From: Nectonema munidae
Lineage: Eukaryota; Nematomorpha; Nectonematoida; Nectonematidae
DNA: 64,000 bases
NCBI GenBank assembly: GCA_030549495.1
Contig: JAUIRK010000916.1
Span: 967,001-1,031,000 of the forward strand
Direction of reading: 5' to 3'
Below the pieces are notes generated by a model. It was not told the origin of the DNA. It ran no database searches and saw only the letters and a program-made list of their open reading frames with translations. The position numbers were made by a program, and so were the translations under genes. The number at the start of each line of letters is the position of its first letter. The first letter of the stretch is position 1. Below, piece by piece: positions 55,620 to 64,000 of this stretch.

Positions 55620-56737
55620 ATTTTCTTCACATTAATTTGAACCACTCCTCCCATAGCTGGTCAAATCTTCTCAACATTCTCTTCTCTTCATCCTACGACG
55701 TTTTCTCTCTAAATGAACCCTACACTTCAAAACTCTCTCCTCCACCTCATACAAATGAATACACCTCACCTCTAACTCATTACTCCGCATGCATTCTAAT
55801 AAGGTCTACACTAAATTTCTCTTTTCTTTCTCAATTCTCGTCACAACAATACGTATTCACAATAATTTTCTTTCAAAACGCATTTCGGTACTTTCCTGTT
55901 ATCGCCTCATCACCCATCGCTCTTCTACCACGATAAATATTCTTGTATTGTTTTAACCTAATAATCCATTTTTTGATTAGTTTTGATAATCCACCTACAG
56001 ATTAAAAGATTTTTCACTTGTTTTTTTAATACATTTGTGTACTTTAATACATGTTTTATAACATTTTGGGGTGGTGGGGCGATAACAGGAAAGTACCCGT
56101 ATTTCTACTATTCTGCTCCTATTACTCGCCTCCTTCCAACCCCAAAGCATTAATAAACGATTTCACACATTCTCTGAACCAAGCTAAGGCCCACATCGCA
56201 TCACTATCCAATTCATATCTTTTAATAATCTCAACGGACTGTAACGCCCGATCTTTTCTTTGGGACCATAAGGAAAACATGCGCGGCGTTGAATCCCTAT
56301 CTTTTATCACACAACATAACCTACGAATATGCGACGACACAAAAAATCCTACCTTCTTAAAAATCGTTCAGAACAACTTAATTTCCTCTCACATCGACAT
56401 CACTCTAGCGTCACCAAACACACACAATCTCATTTTTAACTGGACCATCTCCGACCAACCATCCGCATCTGATCACCGCTACATCACTTTCCAGATTGAT
56501 TTTACCCCAATTTTCCATACGCGCGCCCTAACAACATCTGCAAAGCACACTCACTGGTGCACATTTTTGCGAACACTTGTAACCCAGTTACCTGAATCCA
56601 TACCCGCGCTATCCACAACCACCGAGATAGAAGCTGCTGCTCTCAAAATCAATAACACACTTTCTTCTGCCATCAACCTGTCCACACCTTCCCCTTTCCC
56701 AGAAGGAAACATGCATACTTCTGGACCTCAGCCTTAA
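55613..56737 (+). pseudogene. ORF2 endonuclease domain of LINE copy 2
   Basis: An apurinic/apyrimidinic-type endonuclease that nicks the target for target-primed reverse transcription. It reads LHINLNHSSHSWSNLLNILF and FSLNEPYTSK (the Glu of the active site), then, after the nested MITE, LFCSYYSPPSNPKA, LIISTDCNARSFLWD, NNLISSHIDITLA and SDHRYITFQI (the catalytic SDH). The 211-bp insert plus its 8-bp duplication adds 219 bp, a multiple of three, so the same frame continues on both sides, although the insert itself contains stops. The frame ends at 56737, before the RT. Confidence 0.85.
55887..56097. mobile_element. 211-bp MITE nested in the LINE endonuclease
   Basis: Inverted ends GGTACTTTCCTGTTATCGCC and its complement (GGCGATAACAGGAAAGTACC, preceded by GGTGGTGG) extend for nearly 30 bp. 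They are flanked by the 8-bp direct repeats CGCATTTC (55879-55886) and CGTATTTC (56098-56105), one mismatch. The interior is AT-rich and non-coding. GG-starting ends and an 8-bp duplication would suit Merlin, but they do not resemble the Merlin element at 24850, so the superfamily is open. Confidence 0.88.
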
Positions 56738-56754
56738 ACCAACAAAAGAAAATC

Positions 56755-58550
56755 TTGCGTCACGCTCTAAAAAATTTAAGAAAGGATCCCTCTTCATCTA
56801 ACATTTCTCTGTACTCAAGTATGCGACATCTCTACCTCCGCTCCCTAAAAAAAGCGAAACGAGATGCTTGGATCAATTTCACTTCCAATTCATCGTCCAA
56901 CCCCTGGCCCATAATCAACACACTCACGAAAGTAAAAAAACATCCTTCGAATCTCCATCAACTTCTTCCCCACACAGACACTAACACAATTCTCATAAAC
57001 CCGCCTTTTCTCTCATCTATTTTTCCCGCCGAAAATCCCCACAACGATGATCCATACCATGCTGCCCAACGCTTACTCTCGCAAAAACTAACATCATCGC
57101 TAAACCCCTCCCATTTCCCTCCCATCACACAAAGAGAGTTATATCAGGCGGTAAACTCACTCAGACCAAAATCAGCTCCCAGCCACGACACGATCACCGC
57201 AACCCACATTAAAAAATCATTTCACCTTTTACATACCAATCTACTCCACATATACAACGCATGCTTATCAAACTCCTTTTTTCCATCAATATGGAAAATA
57301 GGCAAACTCCTCTTTCTGCCTAAACCCCACAGAAAACCCTCACATCTAAAAAAAACTGGCGACCAATCACTATATTCCCTGTTTTAGGCAAGCTATTAGA
57401 AAAAGTAATTCGCAAAAGGCTGATTCATTATATATCACAGAACAACCTCATACACCCATTACAGTTTGCATATCTCCCGCACAGGAATACTGAGTCAGCT
57501 CTCTCCAAACTGACCGAGTATTTAGAACACTCCATAGCATCCCAAAAGACCGCATCAGTCCTTTTCCTCGACATCGATAACGCATTCAACAGCGCCTGGT
57601 ACCTCGCCATCATCCTCAACATGCATCTCAAAAAATACCCACCCTACATAATCAAGTTAATCCGCAACTACCTACAAAACCGCTGCTTAATCTTCCGCAA
57701 AAATCCATCCGCGCAGTTCATACACTCTCTCTCCACTCCCCAAGGAGGTTGCCTCTCTAACATCCTCTGTCTTATTCTCATCAATCCTCTCCTAGATCTC
57801 CTCGAGTCCAAATCTCACTTTTCCCAGTGCTACTCCGACGATCTTCTCTTTTCTTTCTCAGCAAACACACAACACGAAAATCTCAAGAATATCGCCTCAC
57901 TTTTCAACATCCTGAACTTCACCGCCACCTCGCTAAAAATATCTTTCAACACATCCAAAACCACCCTAATTCATTTCACTCGCAAACACTCCCCACATCT
58001 ACCTTTGCTTACCAATCATAACACCCTCATTCAACCCGCAACCACCATCAAGTATCTAGGTCTTACCTTTCAAACAAACATGAAATGGTCCACACACTTC
58101 AAAAACACCTACATCAAACTATCACAGACTCAGTTCCAACTAAGACAAGCAATCTCATACAAATGGGGTCTAAGTATCCATCATTCTTTATTCATCTACA
58201 AATCTCTCATACTTCCGGTAATCCAATACGGCATCCTCTCATGGGGCTCATCGCTCGCTCACCCATCCACCCTTACATATTTATTCAAAATCCATCGACT
58301 CAGTCTATTAACCATCTCGAAAACTTATCGCACAACCCCAACAACCATTTCTAGAAATCACACTGAACTGCACACGACTTTTAATCCAACTGAAAGATAC
58401 CTTCATCAGACGCTACATTTGCACATACAAATCTCTACTTCCCCCATCTTCAGCCTCCCATTCACATCGTCCACTGAACGCATCACACCCTCACACGAAA
58501 CTGCTTCACACATCACTTCCCACTTCACACCGTTACCTCATACACACTAA
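56755..58550 (+). pseudogene. Reverse transcriptase domain of LINE copy 2
   Basis: The first frame (56755-57387) holds the linker and RT start (ITQRELYQAVNSLRPKSAPS, then THIKKSFHLL and IWKIGKLLFLPKP). After a frame change in an A run at about 57350 it continues NWRPITIFPVLGKLLEKVI, then LQFAYLPHRNTESALSKL, VLFLDIDNAFNSAWY (catalytic Asp), STPQGGCLSNILCLILINPL, FSQCYSDDLLFSFSA (catalytic YSDD), ISFNTSKTTLIHFTRK, TTIKYLGLTFQTNMKWS and the thumb region, open to 58550. This polymerase is the best preserved part of the element. Confidence 0.9.
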
Positions 58551-58659
58551 GGTACACCCCACCACATTAGTACATCCCTCTTCGCCCCTTCCTTTTGCTA
58601 TCACTACTCACACAAACATATCTCTCGCCGCTAAACAGGTAAAAAAGCTCAGGCATCGC

Positions 58660-59065
58660 TCCGACCCTAAGAATCTTCACAGACGCTTCCAAGTCATTGC
58701 AAAAATGCGCTATCGCCACCGCTTTTTATACAGGCGCCTCTCTATCTCCCTTCTTTTCTACAAGCTCTCCTCTAAATCATTTAACTACAACTTATGATGC
58801 TGAATGTCAAGCTTTAATCATCTCATGCGATCAGATCACCCAACACATCAATACCTTCACACGTTTCACTCATATTCATTTCTATACAGACTCCTTGAAC
58901 ATCACGCGCGATCTACACCTTATCAAAAACGTTCCCTTCTTCTTGTTCTCAAAACTACGACTCCTCTCCACTCATTTCACTGTCTCCATTTTCTGGTGCC
59001 CCGCTCACTCCAACATACATGAAAACCTGCATGTTGACCATCTCGCCAAACGAACCTTATCATGA
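58660..59065 (+). pseudogene. RNase H domain of LINE copy 2
   Basis: Reads RIFTDASKSLQKCAIA (first Asp), YDAECQALIISC (Glu), HFYTDSLNI (Asp) and CPAHSNIHENLHVDHLAKR (His/Asp), the complete DEDD set of RNase H. It removes the RNA strand during reverse transcription. Its presence separates this family from L1, CR1 and Jockey-type LINEs that lack it. The frame is separated from the RT by stops at 58548-58690. Confidence 0.87.
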
Positions 59066-59690
59066 CCCTGCATAACACATTTGACCTCAGTACACCCCAA
59101 CGTCTTATTACGCAACATTTCCATGCACACTCAAAACCAATGGCAAAACTCTCTCACCAACTCCACAAACACCTTGCTTTCGCGTATATCAAACATCAAT
59201 ACCATACACCAATCTTGGGCTTCGCACAAATACACTCCATCGAGATCTCTTATTAGGTGGCTCTCGGGTCATTGCCCCTGCAAAACCTACTTTTTTCGCA
59301 TTAAACTCTCAGACAACCTGACGTGTCTGTTCTGAAACGCACTTTTCGAAACACCATATCACCTCGCCTTCCTCTGCCCATTCTTCATCTCACACCGACA
59401 CAAACTTATCAACGCATGCGCCTCAACCCTTGGCCACTTTCCCACTAATCTAAGCGACATCATTACTTACCCAGAACTCTTAAACTTACTCTCCACCTTG
59501 ATAGGCACTATTGAACCCATCCTTCACCTCAGCCCACAATAAAACCGACTATCCTTCTCTATATATATTTATTATTTCTAGAATACTCCTAACATTCTTT
59601 GCATTCAACCCCCATCAAGCAATTTGCAAGCATATCAATTAAATTTGGAAAGTGCTTTGACATCTCTATATTAGTAATTAATTTAAATTT

Positions 59691-60350
59691 AAAAATTATT
59701 TTAAAAGCTTACTATTATAAAAGGGCATGACTAATTTGTGAGGAACTTTTTCTCAACCATTTATACAAATATATTTTTTGTATTCTCATGCCATTTTATT
59801 TTTATTGTTTCGAGGTATATTTTATTGTTTTCGAAGTTGTTTTCTCTTTTTATTTACATTTGTATAATAAAGGCTTCTTCTCTCTATACACCTAAGCGTA
59901 CCTTATTCTTGTGTACCTTAAACTTTATAATTTTATTTTTTGATATAGCTTTTTCAATCGATTCTCTCATTTTTATCCTTTAGTCTTTAACTGAAAAAAC
60001 AACCTTTGTCACTCATTTCAACTACTAATCCAATTCCACCTTACGTCTTTTTCTCTGATACTACTAACAAGACCTGCTTGCGCTTAGCGTTTTCATACGA
60101 AATATATGCTAAACAACTGAAATGGAATTTGAAATCTATTCGCAAGTTTTTTATTTATTTAATCTTTATTCTTTTTTTAGTTTTTATATGAAATCCAATT
60201 GCAAAAGTTTTTATGAGTTGTTAGCCATATTAAAATTGAGGGTTAAAAACTTGATGATGATAGTAGTGTTATGGATTATAGACCATTAAATATTTATAAA
60301 TCATTTGTATCTGAGTCTATTACTTATCTAGTGAGTATGTCCCCCTTAAA
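59691..60350. other. AT-rich spacer after LINE copy 2
   Basis: Short frames without motifs (59738-59983, 60006-60191). Part may be degraded 5' sequence of the OTU/vertnin-like relic. Confidence 0.35.
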
Positions 60351-60787
60351 TCTTTAGGAAATGGTAACTTTTTGTTTTCAGTCTCACTTATTTTTTATGA
60401 TAACGAAATTTTTTCCAAAATATTACGCTTTCTGACAGCTTTAGAACTTATTAGAAATTTTGAAAAATATAATTTAGCAGTCAAGAAGATGCAATAAAAA
60501 GTGTATGTATCGAAGGGGGCTGGTCGAATGTCTTTACAGTTTGGGCACTTGCAACAGTAATAGACACGCCTATAAGATTAGTTTATCCTCCCTATAATTC
60601 CATTGATGATTCAGCCGACCTTACTTTAAATAAAATCTTATATTCGAGTTTTATTAGTCATATTAGTTCAAATCCTAACCATTTTGTTCCTTTAGTTCAA
60701 AAAAAATGTTTACAACATGAAACCCAAAGTTTAACTTCAAAAACACCTTGTAATTACCGTACTGTGTTGGAGAAAGATTCGGAGTAA
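60351..60787 (+). pseudogene. OTU-protease/vertnin-like relic (copy B)
   Basis: The first frame (60351-60497) reads SLGNGNFLFSVSLIFYDNEI and FSKILRFLTALELIRNFEKY, resembling the GDGNCLF..SL..YGNE..S.ELR..TALELI block of OTU proteins; the catalytic Cys is replaced by Phe. The next frame (60500-60787) reads GGWSNVFTVWALATVIDTPI, RLVYPPYN and SNPNHFVPLV, the vertnin-like block found in copy A at 28727-28970. One frame change separates the two. A 60-codon frame directly after (60796-60978) is not recognised. Confidence 0.65.
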
Positions 60788-61067
60788 TCAGATGTGTGTA
60801 TGCCCGCTTCTCCCAAGTTCTCTATGATTTGATCACCCACATTATTCATGGTTATTGTATTTATGACGAACATAATTATTTTTTAAATCCATATAAATTA
60901 AGTACTCACGTCACTCAGATTAGCCCTTTTGGGGATAATACGTTAATAAAAACGAAACCTAGACACATACCTCGCTAGTGGTTTTGGAAATTGTGTAACT
61001 TCGGTGACTAACTAAATCCTCCAAATATAAGGTTTTGTATGTTTCCGTTTTGCCTCGTATTCCTTAA

Positions 61068-61175
61068 CCCTTTCAGGATTAGTGTGACACCGGTGTAACA
61101 AAAAATAATAATCGTATGCTTAAAACATTCAAAAATGAAAGATTATTATTGTTCAAGATTCTGCTCTTCAAAGGG
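61068..61175. mobile_element. 108-bp TTAA-flanked MITE (piggyBac-type)
   Basis: The left end CCCTTTCAGGATTAG follows TTAA (61064-61067). The right end, read inward, is CCCTTTGAAGAGCAG, before TTAA (61176-61179). The TTAACCCTTT ends are typical of piggyBac-type elements. A GTGACACCGGTGT near-palindrome lies just inside the left end. Non-coding. Confidence 0.65.
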
Positions 61176-61200
61176 TTAATATACTACTTCTATTATTTTT

Positions 61201-61509
61201 ATGCAACCATGCAACGTTCACGAAACAAGAAAAAAATTGTTACTGAGACTGCACTCAAAACAAAGCGCCTGCAGTCTAGTATTGTACGGCAATAATTGTT
61301 GCTTATCCGAACTCATTCGATGTTATGTATATTTAATATCTAATGATTGGTATATTCGCATGCTTTTATATATGATTTTGTTTAAGCTATCGCTTGAAAG
61401 GCTCGTGATCCCATCACTTAACGTAAAGACAACAACATCTTTCAATAACAATTTATGCCTATTCACACTCGATCCGCTGCAAACAGTCATGACACACGCC
61501 CTACTATAA
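61201..61509 (+). pseudogene. Possible third OTU-like fragment
   Basis: A 102-codon frame contains ACSLVLYGNNCCLSELIRCY, which fits the segment after the OTU Cys box (AxSLxLYGNE..S.ELR). The Cys box itself and the vertnin-like part are not found. It could be chance. Confidence 0.3.
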
Positions 61510-62640
61510 CATTTTCTACTATTATCACAACGACATTACCTTATCTTTCTCCTCAATCCTCTATCACTTCACTCTCCGATTTACCTCATTTTTGAGTGTT
61601 TATTCCGCCTCCAGTTACTTCACATATTCCTTTTTCATACCCTTCCGCTCTCTAACGTCTTGCCCTAGCTAAAGCAAAAAAACTTAGTTAAAAGTGCTTT
61701 TTTGCTTATGTCGCGAGGCAAAAGCGATTTTTTATTTTTTACTTTCTATAGTTGTTTCCTGATGTCTGTTTTATTCAACTTAACCAAATGAAGTCAGGAA
61801 TTTGATAATTAACGAATTCTTATATTTTGATAATTATCGAAGAAATCAATGATGTCTCGTATTTTATAGCATTTCTTTGTTAGATTCGTATAGATTATGA
61901 TTATAATTAGTTAAGTTGATGCATCGTTTTATTTTATATCATTTCCTATATATGCTTAAAATTAAAACAGTAACACCTATTAAACATCTATTTTTAATAT
62001 TCTCTTTTGATAAAAATTTGATAAAAATCAATTCTAACCATTTACCAATTCTAACTATTTGATCAATTTTGTGCAAATACCGTATTTTGTGAAAAATCTA
62101 TAGTTTGTCGTATTTTTTATTGTAAAACTTATTAATAAATAAAGTTTTTGTCTCTTAAATATAAGGACAGCATCGCATCTCAGAAATAAGTGACAGTCTT
62201 TTTTCACTTATCTTTATTTGTTTCCTATATTTTTCTACAAACTATAGCTACGTTAATTTGATTGTGTCATGGAGTATGTGAACAGGCTGAATCAAGTGAA
62301 GAAGGCACTGATTGCCACGCTTCTTGATGCTGTGACTGATGAAGGTGAATGCTAAGATGACACATGTTTGCAAAGAACCCGTTTCACGTTTTCTACAGCC
62401 GTAGAAGACATGCGTTTTGAAAATGAATATGTGGCAAGACACAGAAGATGGTATTGGACATAGCAATCGGAAAGAGTTCTTTTTTTTTGTGAAATGCTTT
62501 TATTTTTTATCTCATTCATCTTAAATAAATTGTTTTTCAAGCACTCTGAATTAAGTGGTGATATTCTTTTATAATGAAAACCAATAAAACATGTCAGATT
62601 GTTTGGATCCAAAAGAAATATTCTATCCAAATAATTATAT
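61510..62640. other. AT-rich spacer, no gene recognised
   Basis: Nothing beyond short chance frames on either strand. Confidence 0.4.
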
Positions 62641-63450
62641 AAATTTTTTTACACATATATACCCATTTTCTGAGCTGATTCCAAAAATAAAACCAGAATC
62701 TTCAATTTGGTTTAAAAACTTATATATCATTAAAATTTCAAAAATATTTTTGTAGACATTAGATATAAATTTAAAAACCTTTAATTGCGAAAACTGAGTG
62801 TTGAAATGAAACAGACATTATCGTTTGGTTAGAATTTTAGCACTTAAAGGGGCTGAACACTTGCCACTTAGCATGATATTTTCTTTGTCCTTTTTAATTG
62901 TGGTCACCGTTTAAGTAGAATGATTGGCTAGGTCACAGGATCGTTAGCCCCGTTCACGTTTTTTAATATTTCCAACTTTGTTTCTAAAGGTTTTTTGCCC
63001 GGTCCACCAACACGTTTCGACTTGCGTTTCTCTTACCAGCTATTTTCAGAGGAGTTAATCCAAAATTTACTCAATAATAATTTAAAAAAAATTAAAATAA
63101 GCAAATTCATAAAAACCCATTTCTTTATTATTTGATACTTACAATAACTTATCTAACGAATAGATTCATGATTTTGCTTGTCAATAGATGCAACGTACGA
63201 CAGCATTTTACTCGTATCTACAGAAATTCGAAGCCTCTTATAACGGGATATATATGTATTTGATTGACACTTGCAGATATTTTCAAAACTTAAGAACGAA
63301 AATATTATAGAAATGAAATTAGCATGCCTCATTTAATATGATAACATATTTTATGCAAGATTTGAAGGAATATTTTATTATATATATTTGTCATCAAAAT
63401 TTTGATAGACGTTTTTTAAAAAGTAGTGATGATTAGCATGCCTAATAAAT
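62640..63450. repeat. Degenerate relatives of the 150-bp satellite and its flank
   Basis: One unit lies at about 62650-62830 (ACACATATATACCCATTTTC, AATTTGGTTTAAAAACTTAT, TTGTAGACATTAGATATAAA) and another at about 63245-63370 (TTGATTGACACTTGCAGATA, AGAAATGAAATTAGCATG). The latter is followed by the flank shared with 2890-2960 (TTTTTTAAAAAGTAGTGATG). About 410 bp of unrelated sequence separate the two units and may be an insertion (short GGGGCT repeats, inverted, at 62859 and near 62953). Confidence 0.55.
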
Positions 63451-64000
63451 ATTTATAAATAGTTTGAAATAAGAATTTTTTGTTTAGATTTTATATGTCT
63501 GAATTCAATGGTATTTGCAATCGATGTTTGAATGTTTAATTGTCAAATATAAAATTTAAAGCAAAGTTTCTTGGAATTTTTAATAAAATCGGCATAATGA
63601 AGAAGCCTAGATTCCAAATGTATTGGAGTGAAAGCTTCAGAGTTCCGATTATTAGCGAAAATATTTTCAGGAATAAATCCTTACAACTTTTAAGTAATCT
63701 AGATTTTGAAGATAACTCCTTGATCATTACAAATCGGGGAGAAAAATAATATGACAGATAAGCTAAAGTCAACGCTTTTTAGAGATGTTTATAAAGCAAT
63801 GTAACAACGTTTTCATGATTAATTTCAAAAAATTGATTGGAGCAGATTATACTTTTTAAAAGCTGTCAGGCTTTGAACGAATATGTGCAATGCAAACCCG
63901 AAAAATGGGTGTTTAATGTTTCTCTAGAAATTTAGCTTATGGTTTCATGCATGATTTTTCATTTATGATGGTAAAGTGCGTGGTGAAAACTCATGTAATT
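63451..64000. other. AT-rich window end, no gene recognised
   Basis: A 69-codon frame at 63540-63749 has no known motif. The window ends here. Confidence 0.4.

Larger units (their letters stand above)
54677..59690 (+). mobile_element. Nearly full-length RNase H-bearing LINE (copy 2), I/LOA-like group
   Basis: Order: ORF1 (54677-55619), ORF2 with endonuclease (55613 onward), reverse transcriptase (about 56900-58550), RNase H (58660-59065), a short C-terminal Cys/His region and a 3' UTR that matches LINE copy 1 near 59620-59660. The 5' end probably lies upstream of 54677. The sense strand is strikingly poor in G and rich in C, unlike the host genes. Breaks include a frameshift in ORF1 (near 54890), a loss of frame between ORF1 middle and zinc knuckles, a frame change between endonuclease and RT (about 56735), one in an A run at about 57350, and changes around RNase H. 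A 211-bp MITE sits in the endonuclease. No poly(A) or (CTTA)n tail is evident, so the 3' border is approximate. Confidence 0.93.

Noticed and set aside
59738-60191. Hydrophobic short frames as membrane proteins
   Set aside because: T-rich DNA yields Phe/Leu/Ile-rich translations by chance; no start context, family or neighbour supports a gene.
1-64000. CRISPR arrays, bacterial operons or integrated virus-like elements
   Set aside because: The tandem repeats lack the repeat-spacer pattern, all host genes are metazoan, and no capsid, envelope, integrase or LTR was recognised.

Overview
The window is AT-rich nuclear DNA from an animal. It holds five full-length metazoan housekeeping or signalling genes, each readable as one uninterrupted coding frame and all on the minus strand, set in a landscape dominated by decayed transposable elements. 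The ASB3-type ankyrin/SOCS-box gene, STRIP, an OSR1/SPAK kinase and GSKIP point to Metazoa. The mix of Merlin, Tigger, piggyBac, hAT, mariner and RNase H-bearing LINEs, with two uncharacterised repeat-coded protein families that I remember from arthropods, suggests an arthropod, possibly a crustacean such as a parasitic copepod. That last step is a guess, not a demonstration.

Layout. 1-3.3 kb: AT-rich DNA with a tandem array of about 150-bp units (1.63-2.89 kb). 3.37-4.37 kb: broken member of an unnamed repeat-coded gene family. 4.7-10.4 kb: host cluster CARS2 (mitochondrial cysteinyl-tRNA synthetase), ASB3-like and GSKIP-like genes, with a 148-bp hAT-type MITE between the first two. 11.8-12.4 kb: hAT-type MITE. 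12.8 kb: a hairpin resembling a small-RNA precursor. 15.3-20.0 kb: decayed LINE on the minus strand. 20.2-21.5 kb: piggyBac relic. 22.1-22.6 kb: hAT relic. 23.2-26.8 kb: a Tigger element split by a Merlin element. 28.5-29.6 kb: OTU/vertnin-like relic. 32.6-33.1 kb: N-terminal piece of the unnamed family. 33.2-35.4 kb: a piggyBac element with both ends. 38.2-40.9 kb: STRIP. 42.0-43.7 kb: two hAT relics. 44.4-46.1 kb: OSR1/SPAK kinase. 47.5-49.4 kb: short-motif repeat blocks. 51.35-52.05 kb: mariner deletion derivative. 52.1 kb: TTAA-flanked MITE. 53.9-59.7 kb: a nearly complete LINE on the plus strand, preceded by direct repeats and carrying a nested MITE. 60.3-61.5 kb: a second OTU/vertnin-like relic and another TTAA MITE. 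62.6-63.5 kb: degenerate relatives of the satellite at the window start.

The host genes do not form one pathway. The three left-hand genes sit head to tail within about 6 kb (355 bp between GSKIP and ASB3), so co-transcription is conceivable but unproven. Two lack room for a normal 3' UTR if the nearest poly(A) signal is used. STRIP (STRIPAK scaffold) and the OSR1/SPAK kinase (WNK-pathway effector) are separate transcription units.

I found no tRNA, rRNA, CRISPR or prokaryotic feature, and no retroviral, LTR or capsid-bearing element that I could recognise. Some annotated minus-strand frames extend upstream only through TTG codons; starts given here are the first ATG that fits the family.
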